64,000 nucleotides of DNA from Pyxicephalus adspersus (taxonomy: Eukaryota; Chordata; Amphibia; Anura; Pyxicephalidae): positions 111,160,808 to 111,224,807 of the forward strand of contig NC_092859.1 of assembly GCF_032062135.1 (NCBI RefSeq). Reading direction: 5' to 3'. The notes under the pieces were generated by a model. The model had not been told where the DNA came from. It saw only the letters and a program-made list of their open reading frames with translations, and searched no databases. Within the stretch, counting starts at the first letter, position 1; the number at the start of each line of letters is the position of its first letter. Position numbers and translations under genes: made by a program. This document shows, in pieces, positions 1 to 12,074 of the stretch.

Positions 1-1521
1 TTTTCACTGCCCCGGCTGTGGCAAGTAGCAGTGTGTTTCCAGTCAGCGTGCAGCCATATACAAGTCTGGTTACCTCTGGTGTGGTTTGACTCTCTTGGGT
101 ACACAGCATGGGTATGATAGGGCCTTATTACGAAGATGCTCCTGTTAAAGCAAAAACTGTGTAATGTTGTGAGGTATGTGAGGCCAAATCTAATGGGTAT
201 TTGGCAGCATTTTCCTCTAGTGTTTTGGGGAAGAGATTAAATGACTTGGATTTGACTGTGGTAAATGGTACAACTGCAAGTTTAAAGATCTTTATTTGGG
301 ATCCAGGTCTACCCCTATTACCAAACCCCCAGCTCCCCCCATTAACAGACCCCTAGTAACAACCCCCTCCCTATGAAGACCTCAATGTCAGTACAGACCC
401 TCATGCAAACCTCAATTCAGAAACCCAGGCAAACCCCCACTTCAGAAATCCAGTGAAAGTTCTCACTGCCATGGCTGTGGTAAATTGCAACATGTTTCTA
501 TTCAGCATGCAGCCATATTGTCACAAATCCACAGGGCAGAGTGGTGGACCCTCTGTGTCACCAGCCCAGTGGGTGGAGGCGCGCACGGGGCACAGCATCT
601 AAGCAACAGCTTAGTCTTCTCCAGAGCCTCTACAGGTGAAGATGTTGTGCGGTGAGCTGCTGCCAGGTTGTGGCCTGCCAAGGCAGGTGACTGCTAACTA
701 GCAGGAACAAAGTGCAGTGCGAGAGCCAGAGAATGGTCAGACAAGCCAAAGGTCAGGGTAGGCAGCGATCAGGAATAGTCAGGAAACAAGCTGGGGTCGG
801 TACACGAATAAGTCAGGAACGGGAGGCACATACTGGAGCAGTGGGAACCCAGGAGCAGAACTAAAAGGAACTCCTTGTCCAGGCAACTTCCTGTTGCCAG
901 CCACATCCTAAATAAAAAATGATGTCATGTGATGAATGAGTCATGTGAGCCGCAGACTCCTTACCCACCAGCAGAGGGAGTGCTGGTGACGAGACAGTGA
1001 CAGGTGTCAGGTGACATCAGTCAAATGTTGTTCACATGCCTGCCAGCAGATGGAGTGCGTCTGTGGAACACTCTAATCCTCTGAGGCAAAGGAGCAGCTG
1101 ATAAAGAATCACATGACCTAGACCAGGAAGTGAGCAGAGAGTTGGAACCTGGGAGTTGGTGCTGGCAGCAGGGGAGTACAAGGTGGGTGCGCCTGATGGA
1201 GGCTCAGATCCCCTGGACCTGTGGGGATCTGTGACACATATTAAAGTCTGGTTACCTCTGGTGTGGTTTGACTCTCTTAGGTGCATGGTGTGATAGGGCC
1301 CTATTACGAAGATGTTGCTGTTACAGCAAAAACTGTGTAATGTAAGGTATGTAAAGACAAATCTAATGGGTATTTGGCAGCATTTTCCTCTATTGTTTTG
1401 GGGAAGAGAATAAATGACTTGGATTTGACTTGGGTGACTTGATAATTGACTTGGATTTTGAATTTTGATTGTAGTTAATTGTGCAATTGCAGGTTTAAAG
1501 ATCTTTATTTGGGATCCAGGT
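1..1521. repeat. Two repeat units 459 bp apart (second unit interrupted)
   Basis: Bases 1-308 recur at about 460-518 and then, after an inserted element, at 1237-1521. Shared landmarks are cactgcc..ggctgtgg, gcagccatat, agtctggttacctctgg, the gggcc.tattacgaagatg block and tttatttgggatccaggt. The spacing before the insertion is 459 bp (CATAT at 55-59 and 514-518). The 150 bases between the units (309-458) are C-rich, with repeated accc/cccc tracts. The first unit is cut by the window edge, so the array may extend to the left. No reading frame is kept between the units. The unit's function is unknown; it could be a satellite-like array or duplicated LTR material. Confidence 0.8.
519..1236. mobile_element. 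718-bp element, solo-LTR-like, 5-bp target duplication
   Basis: The element begins TGTCACAAATCC and ends GGATCTGTGACA. It starts TG, ends CA, and has imperfect inverted ends of roughly 18 bp. It is flanked by CATAT on both sides (514-518 and 1237-1241), and the uninterrupted partner unit shows a single CATAT at 55-59, which defines the insertion cleanly. TG...CA ends, a 5-bp duplication and an internal AATAAA near 912 fit a solo LTR. The rather long inverted ends leave open a non-autonomous DNA transposon. It is GC-richer than its surroundings. No protein-coding content was recognised. Confidence 0.65.
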
Positions 1522-1640
1522 ATAATAAAAGGTATAATAAAAGGAATGGGTAAGCCGAACACTCCATCCCTTTCCCTGGCTTAGATTTAGCGATGGCTCT
1601 ACAGCACCTGCCAAACTCCAATAAAAATGAATCTGTATAT
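1493..1640. repeat. Repeat fragment shared with 22175-22320
   Basis: From tttgggatccagg this block runs through ggaatgggt..gcc, a cactc.at.cc motif, caggc-like and agcacctgccaa motifs, then an AATAAA (caataaaaa near 1618). The same order of motifs is seen at 22175-22320, also ending in caataaaaaa. The conserved position of the poly(A) signal suggests the R/U5 part of an LTR or the 3' end of another retroelement. The family was not identified. It overlaps the right end of the second 459-bp unit, so the two repeats may be parts of one element. Confidence 0.5.
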
Positions 1641-1816
1641 TAAGTGGAATGGAGTTGGAGCCTATTCTGCTAAAGAGAAGCAAAGTTTATCATTGTTTTG
1701 GACTGTATAGCCCTGTACAATGTGAAGCATTGAACCTGATTCCTCCAAATATCAATCAATTAAGCCCACCAGTTTTCTACACATAAGATATCACTTTTAA
1801 ATGCACTCAACTTTAA

Positions 1817-1980
1817 AGCGGAAGTAAACTGAGCTGAACAGAAAAGGCGAAGGACTATACTCTTTTATTTTTTTTAAAAAAAGGGCTTTGAACCCCCTCC
1901 CCCAAAAAAGGAATTTTTACCTTATATAAAAGGCTTGCCTACCCTTTTATGTAAGGTAAAAAAATTAGTTTAGGTCCACT
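1817..1980. mobile_element. 164-bp piggyBac-like MITE with TTAA flanks
   Basis: Flanked by TTAA at 1813-1816 and 1981-1984, the target duplication used by piggyBac-type elements. Ends are AGCGGAAGTAAACT on the left and, read inward from the right, AGTGGACCTAAACT. The centre holds a second inverted pair around 1914-1963 (ttaccttatataaaagg against ccttttatgtaaggtaa). There is no coding capacity, so it is a non-autonomous element. Confidence 0.7.
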
Positions 1981-2024
1981 TTAACGCCTTTACTTAACCC
2001 TTAAGCCAAATCTAAATTAAACTA

Positions 2025-2502
2025 CAGGTAGTCCTCGGGTTACATACAAGATAGGGACTGTGGGTTTGTTCTTAAGTTGAATTTTCATGTAAGTCGGAAC
2101 AGGTACATTATTTTAATAAATGCAAATAGGACAGATGTTTGTCTCAACATATTATTAGGCAGTGAGGTTTCAGTTACAGTATAAAATCCTCACTGTGAGT
2201 TAATCACAAACAAACCAAAAGCCTTGACAATCATTACCTTCTCCAGCAAGCTGTGCTTTGCTATGCAAAAAGAAACAACTGCAGAGATTGTCTTGGTCAT
2301 TGAAGAGTTACGAGAGGCTGCAGAAAAAGCTCCCCCCCCCAAGATAACCTACAACCTCAGCTGTGTTTAGCAAAAGATTTCTTCTGCAAGTCATGCAAAT
2401 CGCCCCCATCCAGCCTCCGTCCTGCACACAGCGAGCAGGGAAGCCCCGTTTGTATCTAGGAGTCGTCTGTATGTTGGATGTCTTTAACCCAGGGACTAGC
2501 TG
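2025..2502 (+). mobile_element. 478-bp TA-flanked pogo/mariner-like MITE, copy 1
   Basis: Begins CAGGTAGTCCTCGGGTTACA and ends TAACCCAGGGACTAGCTG, with TA on each side (2023-2024 and 2503-2504). CAG...CTG ends with a TA duplication are typical of the Tc1/mariner superfamily, and the end sequence resembles pogo/Tigger-type elements. The same element, inverted, lies at 24939-25418, and a truncated copy at 28029-28423. Small open frames inside it are not conserved between copies, so it is non-coding. Confidence 0.75.
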
Positions 2503-2504
2503 TA

Positions 2505-4734
2505 ATAATAATATAACACCTTGCCGCTTTATTCTTAAACCCTGAAAATATAATCATTGCAAAACCTGTATGATTAAACAGATAACACCATAGTATAACA
2601 CCATAGTATTCTGCAATTCCTAGCACTGGCAAGCAGTGTCCCAAATCCTACAGGGGCAAACAAATGCATCAATTGATCTGCATAACACAATTGAGGCAAA
2701 TGGGTGTAGAATACAAAATAGTCACCTTCATGCTAATGCAATTGGTAAAAATATTAGAAACCAACAACCTGCACTTCATCTCTATTGGAATCTGACCTTC
2801 ACCTCCTTTAAAGGCCTCCTATTCAACAAGAAGACTGATGAGCTAAAGATCATTTTAATAAGCTAAACAAGTGACAAAGCAGCTGTCACACAATCCACAC
2901 CTCTGAAGTATGGGCTGTTCTGGCATACATTTGGTCAAGGGAACGACTGTACATATTTTTACTTTCCGACTATCACGATTGTAAACTCAAGCTATCTTTG
3001 GCAGAACCAATACAATGCATTGTGACATTTTCTGTTTTACAGCCTCGAGTTGAAAATCATGAAATAGGAATCATTTTTTTCATTTGGACAAGCAATTTTT
3101 AATACATCAGTTTGTGAACAGCTTTATGACACATGTTATCTATCATATTTCATGCCCTGGTGGAATTACTTAAGTAAGCAAGACAAACCATTTTTTAAGA
3201 TTACCTTACCAAGCATGACAGATTAATCAGAGAGGCAAAGAATCATTACAAATAGTGCTCATTTCAAGGATACTCCTCAAAGTAAAGCATTGTGCAATAG
3301 AGGCGGGTTACTTCTGCTTCAGATAAGTGTTTTACTGAAAGATACCTGATGGGTCTATCACTCAAAGCAAATCAGGTTACAACAGCTGTATAGTATATGG
3401 TATGAACAACGCAAACATAAAGACATTCCGTCACCATCTTTAAAAAATGAACAGAAAATCAAGCAATTTAAAAGCTTGCTTGCAGAGTTCTTTCCATAAA
3501 TTACTTTTTAATTACCTTGCAATGTGCCCCTGAACTTGCTAAAAAATGCAACATTCGCTAACAGGGTTTTCTCAATCCTTGCTCATCTTCCTCTTCTGTG
3601 AGTAGGGTTGCCAACATTGTGCAAATTTACTGACAAAAATATGAAAGCTAATATCTTGTTGCACTGAATATTTGCAATGCTGTTTATCAAACAAGAGTAG
3701 TATATTATAAGAGGGACTAATATGCTTTTGTCAGTGCAATATTGTTAAACGCCTAATGCCTAAACCAAGAGCTCTTACTGACGCAGAAACAGAGTGCACA
3801 CTCCTATACTGGAGCACTTTGTCCTGTGGGAGTTGTAGTTCTTTGGAATGTTGAGGGCTAGCTATGTCTGAGAGAATGGTGCTGGTATTAGTTTTAAACT
3901 AGACAGTGGTCACTTCTCCTCTGTTGGACTGACGTTGGCTCAGACTGTCTCGGGCTGCATATGTGTTCTAATGGTACATATGCATTGTAATAAATAACTT
4001 CTCCTGTTCATGGCCATTTACAGATGGGAACAAAAGCAATACATTTTTACAAACTGCCCACAACTTGAAAACCCTGTTTTGGCATCTCTACTTACATGGC
4101 CATGTTCCTTCACCTTATACCTAGTTACAAGACCTTCTATGGGAAAGAGTGAATGCAAATCTTTAGGAATGTCACTGGAGTTACAAATGAGTCTGCTGTG
4201 GTTGCTGACATTACTTTCAAAATAGTGACACATGGCAGAAGCCTTAAAGCTCTTCTTGGAGGCTTTAAAATGTATTATTATTTTCATATTACAAGTAAAT
4301 AACATATATAAAATAGGTTGCCTGCACCTACATTCTTATGAGAACATGAATTAAATGGCTTGACAGGTCTGTCTCTTTAAGCAATTGTCATCCATATAGG
4401 CCAATGGGCACCAACGCAGCTCTTTGCAAGCAAAAATGAATGCTGACTATTTTAGACAGCAAAGTAGCATTTTAGAAATAGGTAGCTGTTAAAATCACTA
4501 AATACAACTATATATTCACATTTCCTGAATTAAAGAGGCAACTAATATGCTCCAATTAGTCTCCCTAATACAAAGGTGTCTAACTCCAGACTTCGAATCC
4601 AACTCCTGAAATCAAAAAAGAAGTAAAGACCCCAATGACTGGCTAATATAGAAACTACCCTCATTACTGCATCAACTATGGGGCATTTCATACAGCATGC
4701 TCTAATAGGAAATACATAAAAACCGCAGATTTCC
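2505..4734. other. No gene seen; AT-rich sequence
   Basis: No coding exon or recognisable element. A 13-bp sequence is doubled exactly at 2582-2594 and 2595-2607. A block at 3825-3840 (tgtgggagttgtagtt) is a motif common both in dispersed repeats and in ZNF143-type sites; with no supporting context it is left unassigned. Confidence 0.5.
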
Positions 4735-4737
4735 TAA

Positions 4738-4993
4738 AGCCTCGTACGGACGTCATATAGGCATCAGATTACTGTCACTGGAGATGATCTTTTGTGACCA
4801 TTTCCCATGAATGAGCAAGAATTATATATAAAAAGCTGGAAGGAAGGGGAGTTGAAAAGCGAGTGGCACCCCACTGTGCCAGAATGGGTTGATAAATGAC
4901 TTTCGGGGACCACTATCCACATGCCATGTTTTCACCGGAGACAAGCACAACCATTTATCTCAGGGGACAATCATCTGATGTGTGTATGAGGCT
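4738..4993. mobile_element. 256-bp MITE with TAA flanks
   Basis: Left end AGCCTCGTACGGACGTCA, right end (read inward) AGCCTCATACACACATCA, flanked by TAA at 4735-4737 and 4994-4996. The 3-bp TAA duplication fits PIF/Harbinger-type insertion, but no transposase is present to confirm it. The GTAC/TACACAC part of the ends resembles the CGTACACAC elements at 34098, 56035 and 60922. Confidence 0.65.
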
Positions 4994-4996
4994 TAA

Positions 4997-6247
4997 GATA
5001 TTAAATGGCCTATTTATTACCATGGGGCAATTTGCAATCTCTAGGCACAAAGGGCAGAAACTCCCAGCAGCAAGTCAGATTTCAGGTTAAATTACCAGAT
5101 AAAAAACGTAAGAGTAAGAGTAAGACGTAAGAGTAAGAGTAAGAGGAAGATCACTGTTAATGTCACATAACAACTAATTAACAGCCATTTTTCATTATTG
5201 TAACTGCACTTACACTACATTGTTAGATAAGCCCGCCAGCTGTTTACATCTTTGTTACACATTGTTGAGATAGTAAATCAAGTCAAACTTACCTAAATAG
5301 GACAATATTGTACTGACTAAAAAGCAAAATATTAAGTATAATAGGTAACCAAACCATGTGGTGACCTCAGGTTCTCACCCCCTCTGTGCTACTTTATATG
5401 AAATAATTTATGGCTAAATTATATCCATGCATATGTAATGTACAGCTGTGGCTTTCAGACATCTTTCCATCATCCCAATAATTTCAGATAAAGACACGCA
5501 AATTATCTGATCTTCCTTGCCACAAATCAACAAAGTATTTCTCTTTATCACAGAGTAATGATGGCGGAGGGAGACCAATCATATCTAATAGCATCAAAGC
5601 TAGAAAGAGCTGGATAACAAATGTTCCATTAGAGGAAACTAATGCACTCTTCTAAATGTAGGATGCATGTTCAGGGTCGGTCAGACAATTTAATATTAAA
5701 GATACAGGAAATGGAAGCCAAATCAGCAGGCATGGTCACAAAATGCAAATGGGACAGAGATGCCAGAAGAAATTCCTGGAAAGAGCAAAAGCACTAGAGC
5801 AGCACACATTTCCTCTGCTCATAATGACCCATGCACATAATGCCTACCTCAACGATAACCTGCGGTCAATTTAAATCAATAAAGACCGGCAAAAGACAAA
5901 AGGTACTAGAGCCAGACTACAAAATTACCGTAAGGAGATAAGTCACCTCAAAGACAATTTTCTATTTATGTCATATACAATATGAAATCACATTGTGACA
6001 TATGAAAACAGCTATACTTTTAATCACTAGGCAAAAATTAATGATTTATTTTGTTATAATATTTTATTAGGCTTTTGTTGATAGTGTAAAAACATACAAA
6101 TTACAGCAAATATATTAAAATTGTTTCCAATACTGTGGCTTGTCGAGCACTCATGTAAGAAGTGGTAGAAATTTGAATAAAAATGAAAAATCAACACACA
6201 AAAAAGTTTGTTAAAGCAACACTGTTGCTTGACAAAGAAAAGAAGTG
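4997..6247. other. No gene; short tandem repeat at 5107-5144
   Basis: A 19-bp unit starting cgtaagagtaag is present twice without mismatch at 5107-5125 and 5126-5144, followed by a degenerate continuation. The rest is AT-rich with no supported gene. Confidence 0.55.
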
Positions 6248-6706
6248 AGCCTTTCTCAACTTTTTTATCCCTTGGGAAACCCTTCGAAATTATTTATCAC
6301 ATCTTGAAGAACCCCATTTTAAAAATACATGGAGATCAAAGCCAGAAGGGCTCCCTTACATTAGTGGTCAGAATAAATTTACAGTAAACTTACAGTGGTG
6401 GCCAAAATTTTACAAATGACTTTAAAGAGTTTTACTGTCATGCTGTTGGCTCTGCCAAATAATAGGTCACTATTGAATGTGAGGTCAATCAGCCAAAATT
6501 ATGAAAAACCTCTAGTATGAAAAACCTCTAGTGTTTCTTGAGCAATTTGTGCATCGTTTAAAGTGACACCAATGATTGTTTTATCTATCCAGATTTTCTT
6601 CCCACTGACCAATAATGTAAGAGACATTCTTCTTACAGACCACCATGAAAATAAATAATGTGGATATATTAATTATAGAAGGGGTTCCCTGAAAACCTGA
6701 AGCCTA
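6248..6706. mobile_element. hAT-like element remnant
   Basis: The left end is gcctttctcaac followed by cccttgggaaaccc. The right side contains ggggttccctgaaaacct near 6681. This matches the hAT (Charlie-like) arrangement of a ttTCTCAACCttt end and a gGGGTTCCCTgag sub-terminal block, also seen at 47345-47414 and 59313-59527. The outermost right end and the 8-bp duplication are not visible, so the copy is truncated or decayed. It does not code. Confidence 0.6.
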
Positions 6707-6937
6707 TAAAAAAAATCTAATCAATACTTCCCAGTCTGCTGGAGGTGATTCCGACCCAAATTCAAGAGGCTGTTCAACAATGTGATACATTTTTTGTGCT
6801 TTCTTTAAAATGCAGATCATGGCTAGTTGGAAGGACCAACAAGGAGCCATACATATCTTCCTGAAATGAGATAGCAGTGGTAACGCCTACATCATATTCT
6901 GAGCCTTAGTGATATAAAGAATTGAAACCCACTTACT

Positions 6938-7096
6938 GGGCCTGATTTATTAAAGCTCTGCAAGGCTGGAGAGGATATACTTCATCAGTGAAGCAGGGTG
7001 ATCGAGCAAACCTACAAATTTATTTCTGTAAAGTCATTTGCTATTTGCTAACAAATACTTTAATGCTGGAGCAGATCTGTTCCAGGTTTGCTGGAT
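6938..7096. mobile_element. Palindromic MITE, incomplete copy
   Basis: Starts GGGCCTGATTTATTAAAGC, continues ctggagaggata, tcatcagtgaagc and ggtgatcgagcaaacct, passes a centre with catttgctatttgctaac, and re-enters the opposite arm at ttccaggtttgctgga (about 7080-7096), where homology stops. The intact form is at 42742-42953. Confidence 0.7.
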
Positions 7097-10000
7097 TTTC
7101 TATTAAAAATTGTAATATAGAAACTAAATACATGTTAAACACTAAACCATTCAGCAAAATACATGATTGCCTTATATACATAATGGTCAACTCATAACTA
7201 TCTGGTCAAATGTTTGTTTATCTGTGCTCCATTAAGGCAGCATATTGTTTTTAGTATGAATGACACTGCAGTGTTTAATGTACATCTAAATTGTTGCCAT
7301 GCATAACTGCATATGTGTAAATGGACCGGAATGGGAAAGTAGTAGTAAAGGAACACTTAGATACACTTTTTATTATATGCATATTCAATTTTCATGTTTC
7401 TATTAAGGGGTGTGTAGCAGGGGTATATCCTGGGGGTATGTAGACTACTTATTAAAAGGGTTCTTAATTCTCATGTTAGAAAGTTGAAGGGTTGGTTAAG
7501 GTGAACCTGTCACATTTGAATGGAGTATGCAGAGTTGTAGAGTAGACTAAATCCCTTATAATTGTATTATTCATTTTATATCTTTCATTTAAATCTTATA
7601 TGTTATATACAAGCATAAGCATTATTAACATAAAAAAGGTAGTCAAGATAATACACTTTTACAATACGTTTGCATGTGTCTTCCTTTGCACACCATATAC
7701 CTGCATTTGAAATTAGAGGATGCCGTTTGACTACAAGCAAGCAGGACTAAGGTGAATATACATTAAGGTAAATTGAGTGAAGTTTGGCTGTCATGCAGCT
7801 GCAGTGTTAGAAGCACCCAAATTGGCTATACTTGTAGCTTTTAATTGTTCTTTATGTACCATTGCAAGCTAGTGATCCTGCCAGGATTACCATACAGGGC
7901 AGAGAATACTTACCCACATCTATGTATTTGCTGGCTAGATGAAGGTAATATTGCTTTATCCAACAGCCAAAAGGCAACACATTGCTGATCTGGCAGCATT
8001 AGTATTCTGTTAGCAAGGGAGCAACACATGGTGAGCATTTTCTGTGCTGCTTTTACATGCTCTGACCACATCAAACATCTCACTGCTTTGGCCAGCAAGG
8101 GAGCTATATCACGGAATGAAATGAATGGACCTTTAGCAATTATGTCACTGGAGGGTTGTGGGACACTTAAACAGCTAAAATTCTGTTTTTAATCTGACAG
8201 CTATTGTCCGAATTTGATTTTCCTCTATTTAAATTGCTGTTGGGAGCAGATTATAGGATGTTGGAACAGTTAAGTTGCTCCCATGCCATTCCTCACTGCA
8301 TATTGACTGCATTTAAAAGAGAGATATCACACTTAAAAATAATGTTCAGTACTAGGGCTGAGAGACCACTCAAGTGTTTATTGCAACAAATATTTTGATA
8401 AAGTAAATAATAAACCCCAGAATTGTAAAAAATATTAAAAGTATATTATGAGACACATAAGTATAAAAAACTCTTTATAAACAAGTTAACTTTTTAGTAG
8501 AATTAGTAAGTGATTAAGTTTGGCATAATATATATGTGTTTAATAAGAGGATAGCCAAAAACTGGCACATGAACAAGAATGTAAAAGCAATACAGAACTA
8601 CCTATTGTATTTTATTTTTTTAAATTAGTATTGCAGAAAAATCAGTTTCAGAAATGAAATTAAATTGGACCTAAATATTGAGGCTAATTTGAGCAGAATC
8701 AAATAAGTGGTATGGCATTTAGAGATTTATTTAGCTGGTTCACAAATTGAATTTCTGCTAATGCACATATTTATTACAGATATAGTGCTGGCTGACCTAC
8801 CAGTGATAGGTTACTGTAAAATAAATTGCAATAAGCACTGTAAACACCTTCGCCCAGCACCTAAATTAGGCATGTAATACAAGTAATGAAGTAATGTCAG
8901 CAATTACACAATCATCCATGCTAAGCATACCATAGTAACCTCACAACAGCTCGGTTGTAATTCACATATAAGGACAAAAATATTTGCATTGCAGGGGGGT
9001 CAAATAGGAAATCTGATAAAAACAGCTTATTATTGGTAAACAGCATGTATGATTTCAACAATGCTTTCTTGGGATAATGAAGCAAGTCTTTTATCTTTGG
9101 GGTATGTGGGACAAGGCCTCTATTGGTGGTATTTCCTTGTGATTTTCTTATGCTATCTATAGACAAAAAGATGTAACAAATATGTTCTGGTATAATAAGC
9201 ATTACCTTTTAACAACCAGAGGGTATATCTTCTAGGTCCCTTTTTAATAGTAGTGAGTGAATATAAATGTCAGATTCACTACTTAATAAATAGACCCCCT
9301 AGTATACTGTACAGTAGAAAGCATATATTTATTTTAAATCTGTCTCATCTATAATAATAGTAATAAAAATATGTTTCTGTCATGAAGCAATATAAAGTTA
9401 GTTACACAATAAAGCTTTATTTAGCAATGTAGAAGTAAAAAAGTTAATAAAAATATGAATAAATGTAATATAAAATATAGCAGTTGATAATAGAAAAAAT
9501 TAACAAAAATAATAGGGAAGAAAATAAAGGGAAAGAAGGGAAATGGGGGGTTACCTAGGGCTGGAATTTCTAAAGAGTTATAAGGAGTTTAATATGAACA
9601 AATTGTATTTTTTTTACTTAAAGGTTTGCTGTAACTAATATGACATGTAGATCACAGTTCACTAAATACAATTTACAAACAATTTTACTTCCTATTTCTG
9701 AATTAAGCTTTCAAATACTGTTTAGACATTACACAGAAGCTTAATCCCACACACTTTTTTAAAGGTACACGTGTATTTGATATGTACATAGTATGTACTG
9801 TATTTATACTATATGTTCAGTTGGTGAGCCTATTAGATTTTTCAGGTCTATTTGGGCATTATGTTAACCAAGCTCTTCCCAGTAGTTTCAGATTTGGGTG
9901 CCCTGGAACTCTGTATACTATTGTATTGCCCACCAGGGACTTATGCATGTCAAAGATAAGGCTATGGCCAACATTCCAGAATGGTCTCTCTTCTTTATAC

Positions 10001-11863
10001 AATAAAGGAGATTGCTAGACCTAGTTGGGCCATATGTAATAACTAAACTCCTGTTGACTTTACTAGCTTCAGACCCCTTATCTTCAAGCCCAACAAACAT
10101 GACACCAAAACCCAACTGGGCTTTAGATTTTTGACTCTCTTGTTCTTTAGTTCCACAGGTTACACACACAGTATGTTCAATATTGAGGTATGCTTACTCA
10201 CCATATAAATACATAAATAAATCTAATAAATTACTTTTATACAAAGTTTATTTTCATATTTGCAGAGAGTAAATAGCTGCATAGAGACAGTATAGAGGCA
10301 ATCTACTCAGCACCTGGTCAGTGGGATTGATTACTCAAGTATCAGAATATGTTCACTGGTAAAGTGAGTCTTCACTAATTAAAATAGTGAATAAGGTATA
10401 CCAAAGTGAACATTTACCTGTCAAAAAATAGTCAACCAAGGGGAAAGAAAAAGGGAACTTTGTTAACAAAGTGAAATTGTGCTGATGACAATCATTCAAT
10501 CATGTGCAACCATTTATCATTTTTTCCCTTGCATATAGTTGGAAATAGTTTTTATCCATGCAAACTTAGAAAATTAACGTTGAAAAGTAGGATCATAGCG
10601 ATGCTATGTTGCATGTGCAGCCTATTTTTTTCTTTGGTAAAAGCTTCTGGATTGTTAAGCTATTCTTTGATTTTAAACACAGTTCAGTTACTAGTCATCA
10701 CAAAGTCAAGTCACTAGTCAAGTTCTATTCATCACAAAGTTGACCACAGTACTAAAAATATGTAGAATAAAATGTATGCTATAGCCTGCAGAATAACTGG
10801 ACACAGTAGCAAGATGCCAAGGAAATAGAATCATATCAGATCATAAAAACCTGAAGTGTTTTAATAGTGAACAATGTAGAGCATGTAATGGGTTAAACTG
10901 TAATACCTGATACTCTTCCAGGAAAATGTCCTTTCTCTAGCTCATAATTTAGTATGAAATTTTCTTGGACTGCAGACAAATGATCAGAACAGCCATGCCA
11001 TTATGGAATATATTACATGATTTAGCAGCTGAAAAAAAACAAAGCTAATGTGGATAGTTAATTAAAAGAAATTAGCAGCGAACACTCAACAGAAATTACA
11101 CATTATGCACATTCTAGGCGTACAAGGTTTTTTCGCGTTCTCTTTTCCCAAATTGCTCTTTTCGTATTTTTGCAAACAGTATTTTTCATGCCAAGTTCTC
11201 TTAATATGCAGCATGCTCTTGGTTTGATTAAGCTCAGTTGTAAAACAATTTTTCAAGGCCACACAAAGGTAGTTCAATTGCAAGATCTTCACAATGACAA
11301 TTGGACAGAAAAATTGGCTTTCAACATCCACAATAGGTTTAGTTTGAATACTCCTCTGTTCACTTCTTAAATAGCTTGCATACGAAAATGACATTCACAC
11401 ATCATCCTTTCAATTGCTTATTATTAACCAAAAGTCAAGCACTTGTTCCAACACAGCAACTGCAGTTTGAGCACAAAGAACATCAATATCTAAAGAAGCA
11501 ATAAAGTAACATTTTTACGTAGTTTTTAGTTAGAAATATAATATAAATGGGAACACCAAAAGAAATATTAATACTGTACTGGAAGCCTGTTTTATAATAG
11601 ATGCATTATATCATATATATCAGACACACAGGAAATGGTAGGGAAAGCAAGAGAGTGTGTGGCACAGTTGTGATATTGTAAAATTTTCCTTTTTTTTTAT
11701 ATATATTGTTTTTTTTTAACCATTGCTCTTAGAGTATTAGCTCTTCATTTACTTCATTTACTTTATTTATGTTTGCAGACTTGTCAACTGCGTCCATAAC
11801 GTATTGTACATTACTGTCTGATATATCCAATGGTGTCTTATAGATATATATTAGAATATTGAT
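7097..11863. other. No gene seen; AT-rich sequence
   Basis: Long stretch without a supported gene or a classifiable element. A possible exon at 7910-8098 (minus) with a GTAAGT-like donor was considered and not accepted. Parts near 9346-9520 are simple A/T-rich sequence. Confidence 0.5.
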
Positions 11864-12074
11864 ATTATTATTTTTACACAGTATTTATATAGTGCCGACA
11901 TATTAAAAAGCTCATTAAAAAGTCTGTAGTCATGTCACTAGCTGTCCCTTAAAGAGGCTCACAATCCAATGAAGTAGATGAACCTAACTGCATGTTTTTG
12001 GAATGTGGGAGGAAACTGGAGTACACGGTACGCAAACACAGGAAGAACCTGCAAACTCCATGCAGATAGTGTCC
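11864..12074 (-). mobile_element. V-SINE, minus strand, tRNA head lost
   Basis: Read on the minus strand it begins in the body of the SINE (gcatggagtttgcaggtt, then a tttcctcc block) and runs to the tail with ggattgtgagcc-like, gacatgact and tatataaatac motifs. It matches, in order, the plus-strand copy at 19071-19392, but lacks the tRNA-related promoter head. 5' truncation is normal for retroposed SINEs. Confidence 0.75.

Noticed and set aside
1032..1562. 176-codon open frame, minus strand
   Set aside because: Crosses the boundary of the 718-bp element and the repeat unit, so it is not a coherent gene. No domain recognised.
3825..3840. ZNF143-type site (actacaactcccaca on minus)
   Set aside because: The same word is common in vertebrate dispersed repeats, and there is no promoter or CpG context.
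5107..5144. Possible CRISPR-like short repeat
   Set aside because: Only two adjacent 19-bp units with no spacers, in a vertebrate genome; a plain tandem repeat.
7910..8098. Minus-strand exon with a GTAAGT-like donor
   Set aside because: No clear acceptor or recognised protein. A similar block (gccagcaaggga) occurs near 50200, suggesting a dispersed repeat.
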